From the NCBI GenBank assembly GCA_017792425.1, contig CP051233.1, positions 2,018,402 to 2,082,401 of the forward strand: a stretch of 64,000 nt of DNA. The letters are read 5' to 3'. Source of the stretch: Thalassovita sp. (GTDB lineage Bacteria; Pseudomonadota; Alphaproteobacteria; Rhodobacterales; Rhodobacteraceae). This document shows positions 44,634 to 52,822 of this stretch, piece after piece. The position numbers were made by a program, and so were the translations under genes. Below the pieces are notes generated by a model that worked only from the letters and a program-made list of their open reading frames with translations, was not told the origin of the DNA and ran no database searches. Within the stretch, counting starts at the first letter, position 1, and every line of letters starts with the position of its first letter.

Positions 44634-46454
44634 ATGGATATGCGCAATATCGCCATCATCGCCCACGTTGACCACGGCAAGACCACGCTGGTGGACGAAT
44701 TGCTGAAGCAGTCGGGGGCATTTCGCGAAAACCAGGCCGTGGCCGAACGGGCCATGGACAGCAACGATCTGGAACGCGAACGCGGGATCACCATTTTCGC
44801 CAAACCGACCAGCGTCGAATGGCGCGGCACGCGGATCAACATCGTTGACACCCCCGGCCACGCCGATTTCGGCGGCGAGGTAGAGCGTATCCTCAGCATG
44901 GTCGATGGCGTGGTCCTGTTGGTGGACGCTGCCGAAGGCCCGATGCCCCAGACCAAGTTCGTGACCTCCAAGGCGCTGGCGCTGGGTCTGCGTCCGATCG
45001 TGGTGCTGAACAAGGTGGACAAGCCCGACGCCGAACCCGACCGCGCGCTGGATGAATGCTTTGACCTGTTCGCCAACCTTGGCGCGGACGAGGACCAGCT
45101 TGATTTCCCGCATATGTATGCCTCTGGCCGCAACGGCTGGGCTGATGCTGAACTGAACGGCCCGCGCAAGGATCTGCACGCGCTGTTTGAACTGATCGTC
45201 AACCACGTGCCGAAACCGCGCCAGTTGAAGAAGATCGACGACGATTTCCGCATGTTGGCCACCATTCTGGGCAGCGATCCGTTCATCGGCCGCACCCTGA
45301 CCGGCCGCGTGGAATCCGGCAAGATCAAGGTCGGCGCAACCGTGCAGGGCATCAGCCGTGTCGGTCAGAAGATCGAACAGTTCCGCGTCACCAAGATCCA
45401 GGCCTTCCGCGGCCTGTCCCTGCAGGAAATCGAAGAAGCCGTCGCCGGCGACATCGTCACGATTGCCGGCATGTCCAAGGCGACCGTGGCCGATACCATC
45501 TGTGCCTTGGCCGTGGACCAACCGCTGGACGCCCAGCCGATCGACCCGCCCACCATCACCGTCACTTTCGGCATCAACGACAGCCCGCTGGCAGGCCGTG
45601 ACGGCAAAAAGGTCCAATCCCGCGTGATCCGCGACCGCCTGATGAAAGAGGCCGAATCCAACGTCGCGATCCGCATCAAGGATACCCCCGGCGGGGAAGC
45701 CTTCGAAGTATCGGGGCGCGGTGAACTGCAGATGGGCGTGTTGATCGAAAACATGCGCCGCGAAGGGTTCGAACTGTCGATTTCCCGCCCGCAGGTCATC
45801 ATGAAAGAGGACGAGGACGGCGACCGGATGGAACCGGTCGAGGAAGTCACCATTGACGTGGATGACGAATATTCGGGTGCGGTGATCGAAAAGATCACCG
45901 GCACGCGCAAGGGCGAACTGGCGGAAATGAAACCCGCCGGTGCAGGCAAGACCCGCATCATCGCCTATGTGCCGTCGCGCGGGCTGATCGGCTATCACGG
46001 CGAATTCCTGACCGACACTCGCGGCACAGGCGTGCTGAACCGGGTATTCCACGGCTGGACCAAGCACAAGGGCGCGATCCCCGGCCGCCGCGCCGGTGTT
46101 CTGATCTCGATGGAGGACGGCGAGGCCGTCGCCTATGCGCTGTGGAACCTCGAAGAGCGTGGCCGCATGTTCCTGGGTCCGCAGGCCAAGGTCTACCAGG
46201 GCATGATCATCGGGGAACATTCGCGGGACAACGATCTGGAAGTGAACCCGCTGAAGGGCAAGAAGCTGACCAACGTCCGCGCCAGCGGCACCGACGACGC
46301 CGTCCGCCTGACGCCGCATATCAACTTCACCCTGGAAGAGGCGATCGCCTATATCAACGACGACGAATTGGTCGAGGTGACACCGAACGCGATCCGTCTG
46401 CGCAAGCGCTACCTGGATCCGCATGAACGCAAGCGCATGGCCAAGCAGGCCTGA
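44634..46454 (+). CDS. typA: translational GTPase TypA/BipA
   Basis: This 606-residue ribosome-binding GTPase supports growth under stress and 50S assembly. The G domain shows AHVDHGKTTL (G1), DTPGHADF (G3) and NKVDKPDA (G4). It lacks the EF-G domain IV, as the family does, and has the C-terminal NMRREGFELSISRPQVIMKEDEDG and RKRYLDPHERKRMAKQ. AGGA lies 7 bases from the ATG. Confidence 0.98.
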   Translation: MDMRNIAIIAHVDHGKTTLVDELLKQSGAFRENQAVAERAMDSNDLERERGITIFAKPTSVEWRGTRINIVDTPGHADFGGEVERILSMVDGVVLLVDAAEGPMPQTKFVTSKALALGLRPIVVLNKVDKPDAEPDRALDECFDLFANLGADEDQLDFPHMYASGRNGWADAELNGPRKDLHALFELIVNHVPKPRQLKKIDDDFRMLATILGSDPFIGRTLTGRVESGKIKVGATVQGISRVGQKIEQFRVTKIQAFRGLSLQEIEEAVAGDIVTIAGMSKATVADTICALAVDQPLDAQPIDPPTITVTFGINDSPLAGRDGKKVQSRVIRDRLMKEAESNVAIRIKDTPGGEAFEVSGRGELQMGVLIENMRREGFELSISRPQVIMKEDEDGDRMEPVEEVTIDVDDEYSGAVIEKITGTRKGELAEMKPAGAGKTRIIAYVPSRGLIGYHGEFLTDTRGTGVLNRVFHGWTKHKGAIPGRRAGVLISMEDGEAVAYALWNLEERGRMFLGPQAKVYQGMIIGEHSRDNDLEVNPLKGKKLTNVRASGTDDAVRLTPHINFTLEEAIAYINDDELVEVTPNAIRLRKRYLDPHERKRMAKQA

Positions 46455-46475
46455 GTTAACGTTTTGAAATACGGC

Positions 46476-46502
46476 CCATGCCGGGTACCCTGCCCGGCAT
46501 GG
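46476..46502 (+). terminator. 10-bp hairpin after typA that contains the next start codon
   Basis: Perfect arms CCATGCCGGG (46476-46485) and CCCGGCATGG (46493-46502), with a 7-base loop, 21 bases after the typA stop. The 3' arm contains the ATG (46499-46501) proposed for the next gene. It lacks an immediate T-run, so it could limit translation of the next gene as much as it ends typA. Confidence 0.5.
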
Positions 46503-47194
46503 CCAAGCTGTCCAACTTTTTGTTCGGAATTGTGGCAAAGTGCGCTTTGCTGTCGTTGCCAGGGGGTGCCCTTGCCGACATTTATGTCTGCGACACTTCT
46601 GCCATCAGGGTGACTGCAACGACCGAAACGCTTGCCCGCTCAGTTTGTGTAGGCGCTGAAAATGCTCTGCGCCAACTTGGTCAATGCAGCCTTGCCCTAA
46701 AACAACCGGTCACCATCCAGCTTGTAGAGCAGGTTGTACACCCATTTGGATACGATTGCTTTGCCTACGCTGACTGTGAAAGCGCAAGCATTCAACTTTC
46801 CGAGCCAACAACACTCGCAGAGGCCGTGGCTGCCAACGAAATCTATAGCGAGGTACCGATTGACCAGATGTTCGAAGGGCTGATTGCGCACGAGTTGACT
46901 CACCTTGTTGTCAACCAGATCATTCCTGAAGGGCTAAGCAGGGTAGACCACGAATACATGGCCTATGTCATGCAGATGCAGTCTTATCCACCCCAAACCC
47001 GACAAATTTTCCTTAACAAGATAGATGCAACACAGAAGGCTGATCCAATGCGGATCAACTCTTTTTTTATGCGGGCGAGACCGACCCTTTTCGCCGCCTA
47101 CGCATGGGCGCATTTTTCCCAGGCAGAGAACGGCTGCGCCCATTTTCAGCGGCTTTTGTCCGGAAAGACCACGTTTAACTACATGATCTACTGA
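46499..47194 (+). CDS. secreted HELTH-motif protein (DUF6639-like), putative metallopeptidase
   Basis: This 231-residue protein starts with a signal peptide (FLFGIVAKCALLSLPGGALA) and has several cysteines, which fits a periplasmic protein with disulfides. HELTH (about residue 130, IAHELTHLVVNQ) is an HExxH zinc motif, and a downstream Glu in DHEYMAYVMQMQ could be the third ligand as in gluzincins; catalysis is inferred, not shown. I think it belongs to DUF6639. It is poorer in G+C than its neighbours (50 percent in the 60 bases from 46681 versus 63 percent at 46141), a sign of transfer. The frame also allows ATG 46478. Confidence 0.72.
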   Translation: MAKLSNFLFGIVAKCALLSLPGGALADIYVCDTSAIRVTATTETLARSVCVGAENALRQLGQCSLALKQPVTIQLVEQVVHPFGYDCFAYADCESASIQLSEPTTLAEAVAANEIYSEVPIDQMFEGLIAHELTHLVVNQIIPEGLSRVDHEYMAYVMQMQSYPPQTRQIFLNKIDATQKADPMRINSFFMRARPTLFAAYAWAHFSQAENGCAHFQRLLSGKTTFNYMIY

Positions 47195-47255
47195 TCCTTG
47201 ATTTTGCCAATTTGGACGTGGGCGCTACACTTGTGCAAACACCAGAGAGAACCCC

Positions 47256-47837
47256 ATGAAAAAGATTCAGTCCCAAGGCGTACATCACATAACCCTTACC
47301 GGTGCTGACCGGCAGACCAGTATCGACTTCTGGGAAGGCGTGTTGGGTATGCCCTTCGTTTTCGATCAGCCAAATCTGGACAACCCGGACGAAGGCCACC
47401 TCTATTTCGATCCCGGTGACGGGCGGCTGATCACCGTTTTCACCAACGAGACCCGCAAGCCGAACCGCCGCCGCACGCCCACCGAACCGGGATGCGTGCA
47501 TCACCTGGCCTTCAATGTTAGCCGCGCCAGTTTTACCCAGGCCGCGGACCGCCTGGAACAGCGCGGCATCGGCCATTCCGGGGTCAAGGATCGCGGGTTC
47601 ATGGATTCGATCTACTTCAAGGATCCGCTGGGGCTGCTGATCGAACTGGCCACCTACAAGTTCTTTCCGCCCGAAGGTTGCACCCATGCCGACGTGATGA
47701 TCCTGGCGCACAAGCTGCGCGTCGAACGGGGCGATTACAACATCCAGGAAATCCACCTGGCTGACGCCATCGAAATACTGGTGGAACAACGGCAACAGTC
47801 GCTGTCCAAGGACCGTGGCGCAAAGAACCCGTTCTGA
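47256..47837 (+). CDS. VOC family (glyoxalase/dioxygenase-like) protein
   Basis: This 193-residue protein has two beta-alpha-beta-beta-beta modules of the vicinal oxygen chelate fold. VHHITLTGADRQTSIDFWEGVLGMPFVF (His11 likely metal ligand) starts the first; CVHHLAFNVSRASFTQAADRLEQRG and SIYFKDPLGLLIELATY (metal Glu) form the second. Metal-dependent ring cleavage or isomerisation is typical; the substrate is unknown. A C-terminal extension with EIHLADAIEILVEQRQQSL goes beyond the core. Confidence 0.88.
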   Translation: MKKIQSQGVHHITLTGADRQTSIDFWEGVLGMPFVFDQPNLDNPDEGHLYFDPGDGRLITVFTNETRKPNRRRTPTEPGCVHHLAFNVSRASFTQAADRLEQRGIGHSGVKDRGFMDSIYFKDPLGLLIELATYKFFPPEGCTHADVMILAHKLRVERGDYNIQEIHLADAIEILVEQRQQSLSKDRGAKNPF

Positions 47838-47844
47838 AAGAAAA

Positions 47845-47865
47845 GGCCGCGCACCCGGCGCGGCC
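47845..47865. terminator. bidirectional terminator between the VOC and DUF1330 genes
   Basis: Perfect 8-bp arms GGCCGCGC / GCGCGGCC with a 5-base loop. On the minus strand it is followed by TTTTCTTTC, a good U-tract for the DUF1330 gene. Confidence 0.75.
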
Positions 47866-47870
47866 CCTGT

Positions 47871-48158
47871 TCATTCGCTGGTTTCCACCACCAGCAGTTC
47901 ACGCTCCGACGCGCCCCGCGCATGGCTGAGCGCCTCTTGGTATTCCGGGCTGTGATAGCAGGCCACCGCGGTTTCCACATCAGGGAACCTGGCCACTACA
48001 TTGCGCGGGCGATCCTTGCCTTCCAGTTGGACATAGCGCCCGGCGCGGGCGATGAACTCGCCGCCATGCTTGGCGATTGCCGGACCCGCCAATTTCGCGT
48101 ATTTGCCGTATGCTTCCTCGTCCGTCACCGTGACGTGCGCGATCCACAATGCTCCCAT
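47871..48158 (-). CDS. DUF1330 domain protein
   Basis: This 95-residue ferredoxin-like dimeric-barrel protein of the DUF1330 family shows LWIAHVTVTDEEAYGKYAKLAGPAIAKHGGEFIARAG at the N-terminus, RPRNVVARFPDVETAVACYHSPEYQEAL in the middle, and ends ELLVVETSE. The function is unknown. It directly follows alaS (1 base apart) and is probably cotranscribed with it. Confidence 0.93.
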   Translation of the reverse strand: MGALWIAHVTVTDEEAYGKYAKLAGPAIAKHGGEFIARAGRYVQLEGKDRPRNVVARFPDVETAVACYHSPEYQEALSHARGASERELLVVETSE

Positions 48159-48159
48159 A

Positions 48160-50817
48160 TTATCCTCCGATCACGGCCTTGGCCGCTGCAATTGCGGCGT
48201 CGGCATTGGCGGCATCCTTGCCGCCGCCCTGCGCCATATCGGGACGGCCACCGCCGCCTTTGCCCCCCAGTTCCGGCACCGCCGCCTTGACCAGATCGAC
48301 AGCCGAAACACGCCCGGTCAAATCCGCAGTCACACCGGCTGCCACTGCGGCCTTGCCGTCCGAATCGGCGATCAGCAGCACCGCACCGGACCCGATGCGC
48401 GCCTTGTGTTCGTCGATCAGCGCGGGCAGATCCTTGCCGGACACACCGGTCAGTACCTGCGCCAAGAATTTCACGCCGTTCACATCCTCTGCCGCTGTAC
48501 CGCCACCCTGTCCGGCACCACCGGTCATCGCCAGTTCGCGGCGCAGCTGTGCCACCTCGTTCGTCAGCGACTTGCGTTCATGCAGCAGTGCCTCGACCCG
48601 GTCCACGACCTCGGTCGGTTGCGCCTTCAACGCACCCATCACGGCGGCCAATGTATTTGCCTGATCGTGCAGGTAATCCAGCGCGGCCTGCCCGGTCAGC
48701 GCCTCTATCCGGCGGACACCGGCGCTGCTGGCGCTGTCACCCAGGATCACACACATGCCGATATCGCCGGTCTGTTTCACATGGGTGCCACCGCACAGTT
48801 CGATCGAATAGGTGGTGCCATCCTGACCTTTGCCAGTGGCCGCGCGACCCATCGACACGACACGCACCTCTTCCCCGTATTTTTCGCCGAACAGCGCCTG
48901 CGCACCGATGGCGCGGGCATCATCCGGGGTCATGATCCGGGTTTCCACCGGTGTGTTCTGGCGGATAAAGGCGTTCACATCTGCGGCGACCTTGCTCAGC
49001 TCTGCATCCGACAGCGCCTTGGCGTGGCTGAAGTCGAACCGCAGACGATCCGGCGCGTTCAGCGAGCCGCGCTGCGCCACGTGTTCGCCCAGCGTTTCGC
49101 GCAGCGACTCGTGCAGCAGGTGCGTGGCCGAGTGATTGGCGCGGATCGCGGATCGGCGGGTGTGATCCACCTCCAGAACCGCCGCAGCGCCGCGCGCGAT
49201 CTCACCTTCGGTGACTTCGGCAAAGTGGATGAACACCCCGGCCGCCTTACGCGTGTCTATGATCCGCGCCGCGCCGGTTTCGGTTCTCAGCGTGCCGGTG
49301 TCGCCGACCTGACCACCGCTCTCGGCATAAAACGGGGTCTGGTTCACGGCGATTTGCAGGCTGTCGCCCTTCACCGCCTTGTCCACCTGCGCGCCGTCCT
49401 TGACGATGGCCAGAACCTGTGCCTCGGCGGTTTCGGTGTCATAGCCCAAGAATTCCGTCACACCCTTGTTTTCCGCGATGTCATACCAGATCGTCGCATC
49501 CGCCGCCTCGCCCGAACCGGACCACGCCGCCCGCGCCTTGGCCTTCTGCTCGGCCATCGCGGTTTCAAAGCCTTCGGTCGCCACGGTCAGGCCCTTTTCG
49601 CGCAGCGCATCCTGCGTCAGGTCCAGCGGAAAGCCATAAGTGTCGTACAGCTTGAACGCGGTTTCACCCGGCAGCGCGGTGGTGTCGCCCAGGTTCGCCA
49701 CCTCTTCGTCCAGCAGTTTCAGACCGCGGTCCAGCGTCTGCTTGAACCGTGTTTCCTCCAGCAGCAGCGTTTCCTCGATCATCGGCTGCGCGCGGCGCAA
49801 TTCGGGATAGGCTTCGCCCATCTGGCCGACCAGCGTTTTCACCAGCCGGTGCATGACCGGGTCTTTGGCGCCCAGCAGATGCGCGTGACGCATGGCGCGG
49901 CGCATGATCCGGCGCAGCACATATCCACGGCCATCATTGCTGGGCATCACCCCGTCCGCAATCAGGAAAGAGGTAGAGCGCAGGTGATCCGCGATCACCC
50001 GGTGATGCACGTTCTGATCGCCGTAGGGGTCAACGCTGGTGGCATGGGCGCTGGCCTCGATCAGCGCCTTGAACAGATCGGTGTCATAGTTGTCATGGCT
50101 GCCCTGCAGCAGCGCCCCGATCCGTTCCAGCCCCATGCCGGTGTCGATCGACTGCATCTCCAGGTCGACCATCGAGCCGTCCTCGAACTTCTCGTTCTGC
50201 ATGAACACGACGTTCCAGATTTCGATGAACCGGTCGCCATCTTCTTCGGCCGATCCCGGAGGGCCGCCCCAGATGTGATCGCCGTGGTCATAGAAAATCT
50301 CGGTGCAAGGGCCGCAGGGGCCGGTCGGTCCCATCTGCCAAAAGTTGTCGCTGGTCGCGATGCGGATGATCCGGTCCTCGGGCACGCCAACGGATTTCCA
50401 GATCTCGAACGCCTCGTCATCGGTGTGGTAAACGGTGGTCAGCAGGCGGCTTTTGTCGATACCGAATTCCTTGGTCACCAACTCCCAGGCAAAGGGAATC
50501 GCCTCGCGCTTGAAATAGTCGCCAAAGCTGAAATTTCCCAGCATTTCAAAGAAGGTGTGGTGCCGCGCGGTATAACCCACGTTGTCCAGATCGTTGTGCT
50601 TACCGCCAGCGCGCACGCATTTTTGAGCGGTCGTGGCGCGGACGTAATCGCGCTTCTCCACCCCCGTGAAACAGTTCTTGAACTGCACCATGCCCGAGTT
50701 GGTGAACATCAGTGTCGGGTCGTTGCGCGGGACAAGCGGGCTGGAGGGGACGATCGTGTGCCCCTGTTTCTGGAAATAGTTCAGGAAGGTCGAGCGGATC
50801 TCGTTCAAGCTGGGCAT
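48160..50817 (-). CDS. alaS: alanyl-tRNA synthetase
   Basis: This 885-residue class II synthetase charges tRNA-Ala. The aminoacylation domain has TSDNFWQMGPTGPCGPCTEIFYDHG and the family N-terminus SLNEIRSTFLNYFQKQGHTIVPSSPLVPRNDPTLMFTNSGM. The editing domain has the zinc site HSATHLLHESLRETLG and, further on, SIELCGGTHVKQTGDI. The C-terminal DHH-linked domain is glycine-rich. ATG 50817 (MPSLNEI) is chosen over 50853 by family length. Confidence 0.98.
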   Translation of the reverse strand: MPSLNEIRSTFLNYFQKQGHTIVPSSPLVPRNDPTLMFTNSGMVQFKNCFTGVEKRDYVRATTAQKCVRAGGKHNDLDNVGYTARHHTFFEMLGNFSFGDYFKREAIPFAWELVTKEFGIDKSRLLTTVYHTDDEAFEIWKSVGVPEDRIIRIATSDNFWQMGPTGPCGPCTEIFYDHGDHIWGGPPGSAEEDGDRFIEIWNVVFMQNEKFEDGSMVDLEMQSIDTGMGLERIGALLQGSHDNYDTDLFKALIEASAHATSVDPYGDQNVHHRVIADHLRSTSFLIADGVMPSNDGRGYVLRRIMRRAMRHAHLLGAKDPVMHRLVKTLVGQMGEAYPELRRAQPMIEETLLLEETRFKQTLDRGLKLLDEEVANLGDTTALPGETAFKLYDTYGFPLDLTQDALREKGLTVATEGFETAMAEQKAKARAAWSGSGEAADATIWYDIAENKGVTEFLGYDTETAEAQVLAIVKDGAQVDKAVKGDSLQIAVNQTPFYAESGGQVGDTGTLRTETGAARIIDTRKAAGVFIHFAEVTEGEIARGAAAVLEVDHTRRSAIRANHSATHLLHESLRETLGEHVAQRGSLNAPDRLRFDFSHAKALSDAELSKVAADVNAFIRQNTPVETRIMTPDDARAIGAQALFGEKYGEEVRVVSMGRAATGKGQDGTTYSIELCGGTHVKQTGDIGMCVILGDSASSAGVRRIEALTGQAALDYLHDQANTLAAVMGALKAQPTEVVDRVEALLHERKSLTNEVAQLRRELAMTGGAGQGGGTAAEDVNGVKFLAQVLTGVSGKDLPALIDEHKARIGSGAVLLIADSDGKAAVAAGVTADLTGRVSAVDLVKAAVPELGGKGGGGRPDMAQGGGKDAANADAAIAAAKAVIGG

Positions 50818-50902
50818 GCGTTTCAGGTCTTTCCGGACAAGGCCAAAGTCCACGATGATTTAGCCGTGCCAGCCCCCGGTGTCCACGCTTACTTGACGCG
50901 AA

Positions 50903-50934
50903 AAGGCCGACCTCGCAGCACGCGGGCCGGCCTT
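50903..50934 (-). terminator. recA terminator
   Basis: Arms AAGGCCG (50903-50909) and CGGCCTT (50928-50934), extended inward by a few pairs with one mismatch; on the minus strand it ends in CGGCCTTTTCG. It lies 28 bases past the recA stop. Confidence 0.7.
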
Positions 50935-50961
50935 CCCGGGGATTTTGCGCGCTTTGCCGGA

Positions 50962-52023
50962 TCAGGCCTCCAAAACGTCGCCGTCATCCTCGCTCATATG
51001 GAAATCCAGACCGTGCGCGGCGCGGATCTTGTCCTCGATCTGCAGGGCGATGTCGGGGTTATCACGCAGGAACTGTTTGGCGTTTTCACGCCCCTGCCCC
51101 AGACGTTCATCATTGTAGCTGAACCAAGCGCCGGATTTATCCACCACGCCCGCTTTCACGCCCAGATCCAGCAGTTCACCGGTCTTCGAGATGCCTTCGC
51201 CATACATGATGTCGAATTCCACCTGCTTGAACGGCGGCGCGACCTTGTTCTTGACCACTTTCACGCGGGTGGCGTTACCAACCACCTCGTCCCGGTCCTT
51301 GATTGCGCCGATGCGGCGGATATCCAGGCGCACCGAGCTATAGAATTTCAGCGCGTTGCCACCGGTCGTCGTTTCGGGGCTGCCAAACATCACGCCGATT
51401 TTCATGCGGATCTGGTTGATGAAGATCACCATGCAGTTGCTGCGCGCGATCGAGCCGGTCAGCTTGCGCATCGCCTGGCTCATCAGCCGGGCCTGCACGC
51501 CCACGTTGCTGTCGCCCATATCACCTTCAAGCTCGGATTTCGGGGTCAGCGCGGCGACAGAGTCGACAACGACCATGCTGACCGCGCCCGAACGCACCAG
51601 CGTATCCACGATTTCCAGCGCCTGTTCGCCGGTATCCGGCTGGCTGATCAGCAATTCATCCAGATTAACGCCCAGTTTCTTGGCATACTGCGGGTCCAGC
51701 GCGTGTTCGGCGTCTACGAACGCGCAAATGCCGCCCTTCTTCTGTTCCTCGGCCACGCAATGCAGCGTCAGTGTTGTCTTCCCCGAACTTTCGGGTCCGT
51801 AAATCTCGACGATCCGGCCCTTGGGCAGCCCGCCGATCCCCAGCGCGATGTCCAGCCCCAGCGACCCGGTCGAGGTCGCCTCGATTTCCTGAACGGCGTT
51901 TTCGCCACCCAGTTTCATGATCGACCCCTTGCCGAACTGCCGTTCAATCTGCGCCAGCGCACTGTCCAGAGCCTTTTGCTTATCCGCGTTGCGTTTGCTG
52001 TCCATCGTTAGAAGATCTGCCAT
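50962..52023 (-). CDS. recA: recombinase RecA
   Basis: This 353-residue RecA forms filaments on single-stranded DNA, drives strand exchange and triggers LexA self-cleavage. Walker A is GPESSGKTT near residue 70; the DNA-binding loops (SNVGVQARLMSQAMRKLTGSI and FGSPETTTGGNALKFYSSVRLDIRR) and an acidic C-terminus (MSEDDGDVLEA) are present. The ATG at 52023 has AAGGC upstream. A GTTC-N7-GTTC SOS box lies 57 bases upstream of the start. Confidence 0.99.
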   Translation of the reverse strand: MADLLTMDSKRNADKQKALDSALAQIERQFGKGSIMKLGGENAVQEIEATSTGSLGLDIALGIGGLPKGRIVEIYGPESSGKTTLTLHCVAEEQKKGGICAFVDAEHALDPQYAKKLGVNLDELLISQPDTGEQALEIVDTLVRSGAVSMVVVDSVAALTPKSELEGDMGDSNVGVQARLMSQAMRKLTGSIARSNCMVIFINQIRMKIGVMFGSPETTTGGNALKFYSSVRLDIRRIGAIKDRDEVVGNATRVKVVKNKVAPPFKQVEFDIMYGEGISKTGELLDLGVKAGVVDKSGAWFSYNDERLGQGRENAKQFLRDNPDIALQIEDKIRAAHGLDFHMSEDDGDVLEA

Positions 52024-52079
52024 TGCCTTTGTTTCCGTTCCTTATCCCACACTCGCCGACAAGCGGCAATCGCGCATGT

Positions 52080-52094
52080 GTTCGCCTGTTGTTC
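52080..52094. promoter_or_regulatory. LexA (SOS) box GTTC-N7-GTTC upstream of recA
   Basis: GTTCGCCTGTTGTTC is an exact match to the alphaproteobacterial SOS operator GTTC-N7-GTTC (GAAC-N7-GAAC on the recA strand). It lies in the 199-bp gap between recA and the rightward sulfotransferase-like gene, so it could also affect the latter. Confidence 0.85.
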
Positions 52095-52124
52095 TCTTTT
52101 TCTTTATGCGCACAAAAAGAGAAC
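52091..52124. repeat. 11-bp perfect inverted repeat that shares a half-site with the SOS box
   Basis: GTTCTCTTTTT (52091-52101) and AAAAAGAGAAC (52114-52124) are exact reverse complements around a 12-base loop. The left arm begins with the second GTTC of the recA LexA box. It may be a terminator-like hairpin or a second regulator site. Confidence 0.75.
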
Positions 52125-52180
52125 ATTTCAATCCGAATTTTCTGGTTCCAATTTGCGGCCAGAGAGTTAAGGATTAGTTT

Positions 52181-52210
52181 ATGGGCAAAAAATTCTGCCA
52201 GAAAAGGTAA
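52181..52210 (+). CDS. 9-codon leader ORF
   Basis: ATG, then codons giving MGKKFCQKR and a TAA stop, with AAGGA 7 bases before the ATG. It ends 12 bases before the sulfotransferase-like ATG. It may be a translated leader, but a chance match in this A+T-rich stretch is also possible. Confidence 0.3.
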   Translation: MGKKFCQKR

Positions 52211-52222
52211 TGACAGGCTGCT

Positions 52223-52819
52223 ATGTTGGTGTTCTGGAAAGAGAATCTGGTTTTCCTGTCAGTCCCCAAAACCGGAACGACAGCCTATCAATCGGCATTG
52301 GCACCCCAAGCGGCGCTCGTGGTGAACGATCCGCCGGAACTGAAACACGCGCCACTCTATCGTTATAACCGGTTCTTTCGACCGATGTTCGAAAAGGTCG
52401 GCGGGCAGACGCTGGAAACCCTCGCCGTGGTCAGAGAACCGATCAGCTGGCTGGGAAGCTGGTACCGCTATCGCCGCCGACCCTTCATGGATGGCCACCC
52501 CAATTCGACCCATGCGGTCAGCTTTGACGAATTTGTCGACGCCTATATGAAAGGATCGCCGCCGGGGTTTGCAAACGTGGGAAGCCAGGCCAAGTTTCTG
52601 GAGCCGCGGCCAAACGGAACCCGCGTGACCCACCTGTTCCGCTATGAAAACCAACCTCAATTGCAGGATTTCCTGGAACAGCGACTGGGGCTTCCGCTGA
52701 CACTGGCCCGCGAAAACGTTTCCCCCCAGATGGAACTAAGCCTTTCCCCCGAGGTCGAAAAGCGCCTGCGGCGCAAGTGCGCTGCCGAGTTCGATCTTTG
52801 GGACACCACCCTGGGCTGA
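52223..52819 (+). CDS. sulfotransferase-like protein
   Basis: This 198-residue protein shows the PAPS-binding pattern of sulfotransferases: SVPKTGTTA (5'-phosphosulfate loop, residues 13-21) and VREPISWLGSWYRYR (3'-phosphate motif, about 69-83). The acceptor is unknown. Related Rhodobacteraceae proteins are sometimes labelled gamma-glutamyl kinase, which the sequence does not support. It is rather short for the family and has no signal peptide or membrane segment. Confidence 0.78.
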   Translation: MLVFWKENLVFLSVPKTGTTAYQSALAPQAALVVNDPPELKHAPLYRYNRFFRPMFEKVGGQTLETLAVVREPISWLGSWYRYRRRPFMDGHPNSTHAVSFDEFVDAYMKGSPPGFANVGSQAKFLEPRPNGTRVTHLFRYENQPQLQDFLEQRLGLPLTLARENVSPQMELSLSPEVEKRLRRKCAAEFDLWDTTLG

Positions 52820-52822
52820 GTG

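Noticed and set aside
48052..52011. A 1319-codon open frame on the plus strand opposite alaS and recA
   Set aside because: It is a codon-bias shadow of two strongly conserved genes on the other strand. Its translation has no family features and is full of Arg, His and Gln runs.
52223..52819. Gamma-glutamyl kinase label for the sulfotransferase-like protein
   Set aside because: There is no amino-acid-kinase fold; SVPKTGTTA and VREPISWLGSWYR are sulfotransferase PAPS-site motifs.
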